The notes under the pieces are model-generated. The model was not told the DNA's origin, ran no database searches, and saw nothing but the letters and a program-made list of their open reading frames with translations. The translations under genes were made by a program, and so were the position numbers. From contig NC_066584.1 of NCBI RefSeq assembly GCF_024323335.1, positions 241,331,994-241,395,993 on the forward strand: DNA of 64,000 bases, written 5' to 3'. The stretch is from Lathyrus oleraceus. Its lineage: Eukaryota; Streptophyta; Magnoliopsida; Fabales; Fabaceae. The stretch's first letter is position 1; every line of letters starts with the position of its first letter. This document shows, in pieces, positions 1-9,166 of this stretch.

Positions 1-1971
1 AACGGATTTGCATGGCAGAAAACAGATCAAAGCGTTGCCTAAAGTTTAACATCATCTTCCTCACCGTGCACGCATGAACAGTAACAATTCCTCAAGAACA
101 CCAAGAACAAAAGTTCCAGAAATTGAAATTAAACACATCATTGTGTAGATCCTTCAACATAGATCAAAGATTCATGCATAGCTAAGCTTAACTCAAAGTA
201 ACAAGATCAAATCGAAGCAATCATCATTTATGCACAAAACTCTAAATCGACCTAACTAACTCAATTTTGCATGAAAATTTGTGATTCAAAGCTCAGTTTA
301 ATCAGCACATTAAGATCTACAACAATGACATGATAAATTTGAGAAATAAGAGATTCGATTCAATGACCTCTTGAAGAGCAGATCTGGATTTGTGTTGATT
401 CAAGCCTTGCAATGCTCCAATATTCCTCTCTGAAGCTTGTGAAGTTGATTGGATGAAAAATTGAAGTTCAATTGTGCACGAATCAACCAGAATTTGGATT
501 CACCATTGTTGCTTCCAAGCTTCAAGCATGAACAAACAGGCGCGGATTCTCTTGGTTCTTCCTTCAAACTTGCTCAAAGATGCTTCTAGATGATGAATTG
601 ATCACGATAAATGCAATTTGTTTGAAGAAATTGGAAGAAAATTTTGAGAGAAAAATTTGTGAATTTGAGATCTAGATCTGAAATTATGAGAGCTAAACTA
701 AAAAACAGTTAGGGTTTTGGCTTATATATGCAATGCTAATCACTCTTCTAATCATGCTTAAGCCAATGTTAATGAGATTAGCAAAAATGAGGTGTAAGTG
801 CAATTTTGCTTTTCACCTTATGCATGGAAATGCATGTATGAACAGTACACGAGATTGGCTCATTTCCACTTAAAATTCCATTTTGGAGCCAATGGTAATG
901 GTGAAATGTTCAAATGGTGCACAAAATTTGAATTTCATATTTTCCCTCCAAAAATCAAATGAATTACCAAATATTCATGTGATGATAATTTGAGCAATGC
1001 AATGCATGATTTGGATTTTAGAGGTTAAGAGAAGAAAAATGCAAAAAGAGCCATCCAATTTGGAGCTTTGGTTGAGAAGTTATGTCCATTTGAATCTTCA
1101 AGTACACTTTGCCATGTTTTGATCATATCTCCTTAACCACACATGAGAAATTGATGATCTTGGACTTTTTGGAAATGGGAGAGAAAGATATATAACTTTC
1201 ATGTTCAACAAAATTTCATTTGAAGCTTTTTTGGTGATGTAATTTGAAGTTGAAGTTAGGTTAAAACCTTTCCATTTTTGGCAAGTTTGAATTATAGGTC
1301 ACTTTCTATTTTTGGAAAGTTTTGACTTGACTTTAAATTCTTCAATATTGATGTTTGAAATGCAAAATGAGACTTGTTTGAACATGAATGAAGTATTTCT
1401 AGCCACTTCCCACCCCCAAATCCACAGTTGACTTGGCAGTTGACTTTTGTTGACTTTTGTGGGCCTCAGATGAATTGGTCATGTACTGAGGAGTTCTGAG
1501 CCTTAACCACTTGATGAAATGGCTCCACCATGAAACCCTAGCTTATACAAGCTCCATAAAATCATATGATGATCTCCATCTCAAGAAAGACCTCATCTCC
1601 TTGAAAAACCCTGACTAGTAGAATGCAACTGATTAAGGTTGACCAGAGGTCAAAACCCTAATCCCAAGGAATCTGATCAGGAATAATGAACCATGATGAT
1701 GATGGTGTATCATTTTAACCAAGATAATACCCAACCTTCTTGAGGAACCAAGAAAACCCTAATTGAAGCACAAACCCTCAGATGGCCGGTGATCAATTTA
1801 TGAGACCCTCAAGCTTGAATCTTTTAACCCCTCTATCTTCTAATAAAGACCTAGGAGGATGACTTGCTTATTTCTCATGATATGCAAAGATGTAATGCCT
1901 AATGCCCTAAAAATGAGATGCAATATGCTAAGCTAGTCCCAAGAGAGGAGGGCAAATTTTGAGGTGTTACA
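1..1971 (-). repeat. Element A 3' LTR, partial (last 1971 bp on the plus strand)
   Basis: Aligns without gaps to 51764-53734. It ends TGTTACA immediately before the purine-rich tract. The first 2.6 kb or so of this LTR lies outside the window. It contains the TATA motif of U3 at 721-731 and has no coding potential. Hand-counted divergence from the other LTR is about 1.3%. Confidence 0.93.
721..731 (-). promoter_or_regulatory. TATA-like motif in U3 of element A 3' LTR
   Basis: Minus-strand GCATATATAAG, identical to 52484-52494 in the 5' LTR. No transcript evidence; called from motif and position only. Confidence 0.45.
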
Positions 1972-1985
1972 GCTGCCCCTATTCA
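1972..1985 (-). promoter_or_regulatory. Polypurine tract of element A
   Basis: On the minus strand the 14 bases before the LTR read GAATAGGGGCAGC-like, directly abutting TGTAACACC. This is the plus-strand DNA primer position. Element B has nearly the same tract (ACAGGGGCAGC) before its right LTR, supporting a common Tat/Ogre origin. Confidence 0.8.
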
Positions 1986-2287
1986 ATCCACTGTGAACCT
2001 GTCGATATGAATAGCCTCGGCTTTCAGATGATCAAGGTGAAGAGTGATTGAATACCAAGAACAGACGAACAATTTGCGCTCTGATGGGAAATAATTAACA
2101 ATGCCTGTCAGAATCGGCAAAGAAGTAATCTTAAAAGAAGAATCCGTCTGGTACGGAGAAAGTCGGCCCAAACACCGAAAAGAATGTTGACCTGGATACC
2201 AAAATAAACGGTAACACAGGAATAACCATGGCCTGAACGCCGCATCCGCTGGGGATTATTATTATGATTGATTTTGATTTTTTTTTT

Positions 2288-3075
2288 ACTTTTTCTTGAA
2301 CCCCGAAACTTGTCATGCTTGTCAGCATCGGCAGAAATAAGGGACGATGATAGATGAGGCGGCATGCGTGCCCACGACCCATGTTGGGGATAACAAGCCA
2401 TGAGCATGTTATCCTCTATTCAACCCTAGCAAAAGAACAAATTACGCTCAGCTGGGGATTTTTCTCTCTTTACTTTTCTTTTTGTTCTTTTCTTGAACCC
2501 CGAACAAATATTTTCTTTCGTGCAGATGATCCCGGATCACCGCAGTTGAACCCCGACATCTTCATAGTAATCTTGTTTGCCAAACAATGAACCCCGCTCT
2601 CCAATTGAACCCCAGTCGCCCGACGATAGCTCGTGATCGCCGTTGTGAACCCCGCTCTCCGGAAAACACCCTGTGTCTCCCTTTCTCCATTTGAACCCCG
2701 TTCTCCTGAAAATGCCCATCATCTCCTTCTCTCCATTTAAACCCCGTTCTCCAGAAAATGCCGCAACACTTCCCTTTCTCCATTTGAACCCCGTTCTCCC
2801 TTTTCTTGTGATAATTCCGCTGGCAACGTCGGAAATAACACCAAAACACCACTCTGATGGCGACATATCAGAGGGTACGCCTTCACAACAGGAAGGTAAC
2901 ATGTGCATTTCTTCCTCAGAAGACACCCATAACGACTTCTGTTGGCCTCAGCCAAAGTCTAAGGTGACACATGATCAGAAGATAATCCTGAGGACCTCAT
3001 CCCGGATATAATCTTCAACTCCAATCTCCGTTTGAACCCCGCTCTCCAGAAAATGCCGCAACACTTCCTTTTCCC
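2288..3075. repeat. Degenerate tandem repeats, about 47-bp units around TGAACCCCG
   Basis: The motif TTGAACCCCG or a variant recurs near 2297, 2493, 2544, 2588, 2604, 2646, 2691, 2738, 2785 and 3032. From 2583 to 2816 it forms four fairly regular units of 46-48 bp (motif plus CTCTCCAGAAAATGCC and a pyrimidine run). On the element's strand the core reads CGGGGTTCAA. Confidence 0.8.
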
Positions 3076-3127
3076 CATTCTTCGATTTTCGCGCTGATCG
3101 CGTAGCGTTCTTTGATCTTCATTTCCA

Positions 3128-3335
3128 TCTCCGCCCGACGGAAAAGTTTCCACCAATATCGCACTACTGGGGAACATTGTTGCTCCAACGTTATGATGTC
3201 GAACTCCTCAGAGTAACATCTTCCAACTTCTATCTCGCACGACAGAAATCTCCTCCAGTATCGCACTACTGGGGAATACGGTTGACCCAACACCACGATG
3301 CTAAACTCCTCGGAGTAACATCTTCACCATCCGAC
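3128..3335. repeat. 102-bp tandem repeat, two diverged copies
   Basis: CGCACTACTGGGGAA occurs near 3160 and again near 3262, followed in each by CTCCTC(A/G)GAGTAACATCTTC. The copies are clearly related but diverged. It lies within the 3'UTR of element A. Confidence 0.7.
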
Positions 3336-3339
3336 GAAA

Positions 3340-3560
3340 CCGATTCTCAGGCGGTAACCACGGCTTGAGTAACCGATGCTTGCAATGCTGATGTTGATCT
3401 TCCAACTAGCGAAACCACTCCTCAAACGGTAACCACGGCTTGGGTAGCATCTTTACCAACTGGCAAAACCAAATCTCAAACGGTAACCACGGCTTGGGTA
3501 GCATCTTCACCAACTGGCGAAACCAAATCTCAAACGGTAACCACGGCTTGAGACTAGCTT
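3340..3560. repeat. 54-bp tandem repeat, about 3-4 copies
   Basis: CAAACGGTAACCACGG begins at 3423, 3477 and 3531, exactly 54 bp apart, with an older copy at about 3349. Units include GGTAGCATCTTCACCAACTGG. The last two units are almost identical, implying recent expansion. Confidence 0.88.
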
Positions 3561-3685
3561 ATGCTTGCAATGATGATGCATGATTTTTTTCAGCGTAATG
3601 CTCCATAACTATGGAAATGCTACGCAATTAGGTATGCAATATGCCATGCTTATCTAAATGATGAATGCATAAAAAGCATCCCCCT

Positions 3686-4100
3686 CAAGGGACTCTTCTA
3701 GGGAGCTCGAGGCACTCTGCTGAGGAACTCACTAACACTCCAACCTCCACCCTGCTGGGGAATAGCACTGCTGCTGGGAAAAGGACCACCCTTACCAAGG
3801 ATGACCTCCACTGAACCCGATCCACTTGGGGACTTCGCTGGGGAAAAACCACCAACGCAATCTGCAGGGAAAACAACAGTCTTTGACATGCTGGGGAACT
3901 AACACGCTCCGCCATGCTAGGGAAACAACTACCAACAGACACCCCCGCTGGGAAAATAGCAATCTTCAGGCCTGGCTGCTGAGGAAAAACCGATCTCAAA
4001 CCTGCTGGGGATATAACCATCCCGACCCTGCTAGGGAAGACACAGACCTTGAATCTGCTGAGGAAGTAACAATCCCAACCCTGTTTGGGGAAACAAGGAA
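3686..4100. repeat. Degenerate 25-40-bp repeats with CTGCTGGGGA core (complement of the primer site)
   Basis: CTGCTGGGGAA or one-base variants occur about a dozen times (for example near 3719, 3750, 3769, 3889, 3913, 3976, 4001, 4028, 4058). On the element's sense strand each reads TTCCCCAGCAG, which is complementary to the 3' ten bases of the element's own primer-binding site at 49115-49132. Two units (3691-3704 and 3711-3726) extend the match through AGAGT(C). Confidence 0.75.
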
Positions 4101-5165
4101 AGTCTGGCATAGAACACTCGTCGACTCGTCGATCCCTGGTATTCACCATCCAACTCCAGTGTCAGCTTTCCACTTTTGAGAACTCCCAAACTCGTTTGGA
4201 CTTTTCTGATTCATCACCTTGTATTCCCGACTCCTCCGTACTCGACGGCGATCGAACTCCTTGGATTTATACAAACTTTCCAGTCCTCAGACTTTGAAGA
4301 GTCTTCTTGATTAATATTCAAGATCGTCGTCATCCCTCGCCGTCTTTTCACCATTCTTCAATTCATTGTCCCTAATTGGACTCCACGGGGATCTTTTGTC
4401 AAAAGCTTCACATCACAACCTGCAAGTGAGTGAAAATATCTAACATCACCTGCAAAAGAGATCGTTAGATAAAAACGTGCCCCAGGCGTGCCAAGATTTC
4501 AACACCTGGGTCACTCAACCTTTCAAATAAGATTTCAAGTTTTCAATCTTATAAACATGCATTGGAAGGGACCTCCATGTTTTCGAAATGCAAAGATTCT
4601 TTATCAAAATAAACGGATGTTTTTATAATCAAAGCGGTAATGAAAACAAAAACAAAATTATTTGACTGAATATGCATTTTATTGATTGAAAAGGTGTGGC
4701 TCAAAATTGAGCAATACAAAGGAAGCAATTCCTGAAAAGAGGTAATTGCGCACCAAAGGAAAAATCTATCCTAATGGCAATGGGAAACCGCGATCTCATC
4801 GAGTTCCAACTCGGTTACACCCCATATGTCCTTAAGACTCTCCGCACTTTCTGCCTTCTGAACAAGACGCTTCCGACCGATCCCTGCCAGGGATTATCCA
4901 TGGTATCTTAACCAAAGCACAAACGATCATGCCAGACGCAGTTGTTCGTTTCAATCCCTCTTTTGCTTGGACCGTCCTTTCGGGTCTTCAGTCCACCGGG
5001 ATACCCTTTTTTGCCCAAGCCGCCTTTTCAGGTTTTCGACTTGCCAGGTGTACAGTTTTTTCTTTTTATCCCTAATTTTTTCCCGAACCTTTTCCTTTTT
5101 TTTCGGTTCGCCGGGATGCCCATTTTTGCCTGGACTATTTTATTCTTTTCGTCCAGCGGGTCTCT

Positions 5166-5490
5166 TTATACGAAGTATTTTTTAACTGCGTCCGCATTCA
5201 CAAGGGATGGAAAATCCTCGCCATCCATGGTCGTCAACAACAAGGCTCCGCCAGAGAAAACCTTCTTGACCACGAATGGACCTTCATAATTGGGTGTCCA
5301 TTTGCCCCTACGATCGTTCTGAGGAGGAAGGATCCTTTTCAGCACCAGATCTCCTACGTGATACACACGAGGTCGCACCTTCCGGTCAAAAGAACGCTTC
5401 ATCCGTTGCTGGTATAACTGCCCATGACAGATGGCCGCCAGCCTCTTTTCCTCAATCAGGCTCAATTCTTCATACCGAGTCTTTACCCAT
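5166..5490 (-). pseudogene. pol: Element A pol, C-terminal tail of integrase (separated by element B)
   Basis: This ORF ends at a stop at 5166. Reading upstream it passes through WVKTRYEELSLIEEKRLAA up to the CCCAT target duplication, where it rejoins EAEWV at 39187 across the B insertion. It contains the chromatin-proximal integrase tail: KVRPRVYHVGDLVLKR, then KWTPNYEGPFVVKKV (the GPF/Y-type motif), then a short end. Element B's integrase tail (34163-34960) aligns along its length. It is not translatable with the rest of pol because 33.7 kb intervenes. Confidence 0.9.
5486..5490. repeat. Target site duplication of element B (left copy), CCCAT
   Basis: CCCAT precedes TGTCATACC here and recurs at 39182-39186 right after ATGACA. 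Five base pairs is the normal duplication size for Ty3-gypsy elements, so these are the true ends of element B. Confidence 0.93.
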
Positions 5491-5630
5491 TGTCATACCC
5501 CAAAATTTGCCCGTTAATATCACAAGGCATTTCTCGAAGCACTCCAACTTATTCTGCAAGGCACTGACCTTAAAGGAACAAAAGCCCAGCTCACAACAGG
5601 CCCAATCCAGAAAAAGGCCCAAACTAGCTC

Positions 5631-5791
5631 GCTCGCTAGGCGAGCAACTCCTTCGCCTAGCGAATCTTGCGAATACCAGAATTATTGGGCTTCATTCTGA
5701 GCCCATTAGGTCACAAATGGCCTGCTCGCTAGGCGAGCAAATCCTTCGCCTAGCGAACCCTTCGGTACAACGCTCGCCTAGCGAAGCTTGC
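5631..5791. repeat. Palindrome array in U3 of element B 5' LTR (CGCTAGGCG / CGCCTAGCG)
   Basis: GCTCGCTAGGCGAGC at 5631-5645 has arms GCTCGC/GCGAGC. It is followed by TTCGCCTAGCGAA, which is both a hairpin itself and the complement of the first. The pair recurs near 5727-5757, and a fifth motif lies at about 5773-5785. The array ends about 55 bp upstream of the TATA box. The same array is in the right LTR at 37252-37412. Confidence 0.88.
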
Positions 5792-5845
5792 GATATATCA
5801 GAATTTTTGGGCTTCATTCTGAGCCCATTAGGTCACCACAATCAC

Positions 5846-5853
5846 TATAAATA
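5846..5853 (+). promoter_or_regulatory. TATA box of element B 5' LTR
   Basis: CACTATAAATAGCC, a strong plant TATA context, conserved in the right LTR at 37467-37474. Transcription would start about 30 bp downstream, giving a U3 of about 385 bp and R+U5 of about 1.7 kb. Confidence 0.7.
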
Positions 5854-6284
5854 GCCAAGCTTCAGTCAGAAAGGGAGGACGAAAACAGAGCGAAAAGGGG
5901 AGACGAATCGGAACCCTGGCAATCAAACCTTGGAGGTCAACCAAGAGGATTCAGAGCAACCCTAAAGGAAACCCTGAAGGCAATTCAACGACACCAAGGT
6001 TACCTCCGCCCAACTCCACCCGATACCAAAAGTGATCTGCCAATCCAGTGTTACAATCCAATTGCAAACAGGTTTGCGCATCACTACTGTTTTATGCTTC
6101 CAATTTGTAATCTCTAAATACATAATGCATCATGATTGAATTTTTGGATATGTAATTAGACTTTGCATGTGAATTCCAGTATGCCTGAATATCCTGAATG
6201 TTTGACCATGTTATTTCTGTAATTGAATGCCATGGGGCGTGCAGCATGCTGAGATCATACTGTTCTGAAATTCAAAACCTGCAG

Positions 6285-6380
6285 CCGCTCGCTAGCACAT
6301 CGCTAAGCGAGCATGTAGCGAGTATTCGCTAGGCCTTCGCTAGGCGAGGCTGTGGCGAACGTGACAGTCGCTAATATTTT
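6285..6380. repeat. Second palindrome cluster of element B LTR, downstream of TATA
   Basis: GCTCGCTAGC, CGCTAAGCGAGC, TAGCGAGTATTCGCTA and TTCGCTAGGCGAGG follow each other within 100 bp. The motif family is the same as in U3, but here it lies in R/U5 and would be in the leader RNA. Present at 37905-37999 in the right LTR with two or three changes. Confidence 0.8.
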
Positions 6381-7105
6381 GGTTGTTATGTCCTATGCTT
6401 ATCTGATCTATTCTCTGTTAATCATGCGTTATTTTGCCTGACATTCATACTGCTGTGTTTCTTTTGCGGTGTAATCTTCGATTGCACCCTGATTTGGTAT
6501 TCTGACCTGTTTGCTGAATGTTGTAAGGGTTCACATACTCTCGGAAAAGGTAGCTTGCTAGGTATTCCACTTTATTTGTGGGATACCCTTGGGAAGATTC
6601 ATCCTAATTATTTAATTGATTTTAATGTGGAGATTCATCCTAATTATGTAATTGACTTTAACGTGGACCTAATTACCTAATTGATTACAACTACTTAATC
6701 GATTACAAAATATTGCCTTTGAATATGTGATCTTGGACCTCTCTTTGCCCTACGGTATTACGGTATTACGGTCATGTCCCGCGAACGTAGGGATACACTT
6801 AGCAAAGACCCTTCGACTAAATCGTCATGTCCCTATAAAATAAATCATAGTCCCTCGGATGTTGCCTTCGAATATATGATTTTGTCCCGCAATGACCCTT
6901 CGGTGTAGCCCACGGTTAAATGATGATCGTCCCTTCGAATGCTAAGGTATCCTTACAAATGTTGCCTTCAATGACCAATCGATGACCCTTTTACATCCAA
7001 AGGATAAAACTACTTACTTCTCAATAGTAAGGACAGTTTTACCCTCATAAGGATAGAAAATGCCCATAAAGACCTTGGGTAGGTATAACTCTTAATTGCT
7101 TACTC

Positions 7106-7417
7106 ACAACTAAAACTACTTTTCACACCTCACACCTTTTCAAAACATCTTTTAGAAAATCACCACTTGGTATACATTCATGCTAGAATCATTACTGAGT
7201 TATATTTTTCTAAACAACTTTCAAAACTAAACGAGATAACCACTTTGTATACATTCATACTAGAATCATTACAAAGTTAAATTCTCTTTTCAAAACATCT
7301 TCTAAACAATTCACCACCACTTTTTCCAGACAAACATAAGTGATCAAGCAATTAAGAGCCCATGGATAACCATGGATACAAAGGGTGCTAACACCTTCCC
7401 TTTGTATAATGTACCTC
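7106..7417. repeat. 312-bp duplicated segment of element B LTR, left copy
   Basis: ACAACTAAAAC...GTACCTC here is repeated at 31641-31952 across element C with one visible substitution. The right LTR of element B has it only once (38727-39038). The segment also contains two related 60-80-bp internal repeats around TGTATACATTCAT(G/A)CTAGAATCATTAC. Confidence 0.9.
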
Positions 7418-7422
7418 ACAAC
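7418..7422. repeat. Target site duplication of element C (left copy), ACAAC
   Basis: ACAAC lies directly before TGATCG, and the same five bases follow ...TTATCA at 31641-31645. Only the outer ends of the tandem array carry it; there is none around the middle LTR. Confidence 0.9.
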
Positions 7423-8695
7423 TGATCGCTCGACTTCGTGAGTCGAGAATGGGGTACAAACTGTAAGTGCACAGTTCTATCGCGTAGTTTTAAAAGATAT
7501 CGATCCCACAGGGACTTATGAATCGATATACCGTTATCTAAGGTTACTTCGTAAAGCTAAGGTGGATAATGTTTGATTGTTTTGGGAAAAAGCTAAAAAC
7601 TAAACTGAGATCTAGATTAAATATTAATAAAGCGGATATCGGTATGTAGTTCGTCGTAATTAGGGAATCAATCCTTTGTCGGTCTCTTGGTTTTAAAATA
7701 AATCTTTTCAGTTGACTTTATTGATTAAAAGTTTTATCTCAAACTCTCGCTCTGTTGAATAAATCATGATTTTATGTTAATGTAGCTGTCACTTATAATT
7801 AAGTCAAAAACCATTTTTTGAAAGCAATACAATCCATAGAAACTCTTTTCAAGAAAACACTGACCGTTTAAACACCCTTATCTCAAACTCTCGCTCTGTT
7901 GACTTAGGTTATATAATTAAATTCGAATGCTTAACTCTCGTCCTCACATTCAATCTTTAAAATACTTTTTGGAAAAGATCGGAATTTAATTAACTCTAAA
8001 ACTTGCTCTCGCCCTGATCTAGAATTAATGTCTAATTTACACTGTCCAGTTAAAACCTCAAACTCTCGCTCTATTGATTTTAACTTCTTTATGTCTTTTA
8101 CTTTCGTAAAAACCTTTGTTATTAAACCTGTAAATTGAGACCGTAAAAAGAGTGATTTTAATTTTAAATTTAGTTAAACCGACTTAGTCCTGATCCCTTA
8201 TTCCGCTTACTTTACATACCGATATCTAAGCGAATTAGCCAGACATGCTAAACAAACTAAAATACTTATCATGCATAAACAGACTCATCCCAGGCAGATA
8301 ATATAAATAAATAATAAAACAAAGCATTAAATAATAACTAAAGAACCTGAATAAGTTAAACAGTAGTCTTGAACACTCCACCACAAGCCGTAGGATTTGT
8401 TCTTGGATTCTTCAATTAAACAACAAATTAAAACGAAGGAAATAAAAACTAGATTCTAACGTAAGGTTAGATCCGGTAAAAAGGTACACAATAGTTTCCG
8501 GTGTAGAAACTATTGTGCGAAAAGAATTGACTAAATGCTAAAAAGGAAAATAGAAATTGCAAGGGAAATAGTGTAGAACTCGTAAAAATAATAAAGAAAC
8601 AATGCCTAAGCTGCTGGAAAAGAAAATATGCAAAAGCGAAAACGGCAAAGAAAATTGTAGAAAAACGTGGAACCCTTTTAGGTTTGGCAAGTGGC

Positions 8696-8703
8696 TATTT
8701 ATA
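8696..8703 (-). promoter_or_regulatory. TATA box of element C LTR 1
   Basis: Minus-strand CCAATATAAATAGCC. The same box is at 19933-19940 in LTR 2. LTR 3 (31185-31192) has the last base changed (TATAAATG). Confidence 0.65.
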
Positions 8704-8832
8704 TTGGTGCCTTGAGTAACTGCTTCCGCTTCCAAAGGTCTTCAACGTGCAAAGTATTTAGGCGTGGACATCGGCTTCAACTCTCCCTCAACGTCTCTGA
8801 AGCGTTGCTTGCGCCAAAAATGTAGGGGACTG

Positions 8833-8920
8833 GTGTGACGTTCGTCACACAATGTGTGACGTTCGTCACAGGAGTGTGCAAGGCGTGACGCTCGTCACAG
8901 CCTCTGTGACGCCCGTCACA
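8833..8920. repeat. TGACG palindrome cluster in U3 of LTR 1
   Basis: Four near-perfect palindromes in 88 bp: GTGTGACGTTCGTCACAC (8833-8850), TGTGACGTTCGTCACA (8855-8870), GTGACGCTCGTCAC (8885-8898) and TGTGACGCCCGTCACA (8905-8920). TGACG is the core bound by plant TGA/bZIP factors. On the element's strand the cluster is 130-220 bp upstream of the TATA box. Confidence 0.9.
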
Positions 8921-9151
8921 GGCACAACACCTGTGTTCTTGTACTTTGGGCTGGGCTTTGACATTTGGTTCATTTTCTCTCTTTTTGCACCTCCTTTTCT
9001 TCCATTTTTACTTGCGCTTCAAAATAAGCCACCTGAGACAAATAGGAAGAAAATACCGCATAATATCTAATAAAATGAAGTGAACTGGAATAAATAATGA
9101 TAAAATTTAATTGAATTAAGTCCTAAAATATGATATAATTTCATGTTATCA

Positions 9152-9166
9152 AACTCCCCCATACTT
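9152..9166 (-). promoter_or_regulatory. Polypurine tract of element C copy 1
   Basis: Minus strand reads AAGTATGGGGGAGTT directly before the LTR; identical in copy 2. Confidence 0.8.

Larger units (their letters stand above)
1986..5165 (-). other. Element A 3' untranslated region, repeat-rich
   Basis: About 3.2 kb between the pol stop and the polypurine tract. It has no supported gene; the short ORFs in it are repeat-driven and unrelated to known proteins. It carries several tandem arrays listed separately, followed by an unrepeated stretch (about 4100-5165). The segment 4620-4960 aligns by eye to 56730-57000 in the old Ogre remnant. Variable, tandem-repeat-bearing 3'UTRs are known for this lineage. 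Confidence 0.85.
5491..7417 (+). repeat. Element B 5' LTR, first part (before element C)
   Basis: Aligns to 37112-39038 at about 99%. It runs to GTACCTC at 7417; the element C duplication ACAAC follows. The rest of this LTR is at 31641-32095, and 312 bp (7106-7417) is present on both sides of C. U3 carries palindromes and a TATA box. Confidence 0.93.
7423..9151 (-). repeat. Element C LTR 1 (3' LTR of copy 1), 1729 bp
   Basis: TGATCGCTCG...CATGTTATCA. Differs from LTR 3 at about ten sites by hand count. Contains repeated CTCAAACTCTCGCTCT(A/G)TTGA phrases, the U3 TATA box (8696-8703) and a palindrome cluster (8833-8920). Confidence 0.93.

Noticed and set aside
2537..3368. Several overlapping ORFs of 60-130 codons on both strands
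   Set aside because: Low-complexity frames generated by the 3'UTR tandem repeats; open on both strands for the same reason.
3685..4179. ORFs of 154 (minus) and 117 (plus) codons
   Set aside because: Driven by the CTGCTGGGGA repeat array; no family resemblance.
5276..5854. 192-codon plus-strand ORF spanning the element A pol tail and element B LTR
   Set aside because: Crosses the insertion junction and the LTR start, so it cannot be a real gene. It is repeated as a shorter ORF in the right LTR.
8833..8920. CRISPR-like appearance of the regularly spaced palindromes
   Set aside because: Plant nuclear DNA, palindromes separated by only 4-14 bp, no spacer structure and no associated genes.
8852..9070. 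72-codon ORF present in all three Athila LTRs
   Set aside because: Reads through the palindrome cluster on the strand opposite to the element; sequence is compositional.
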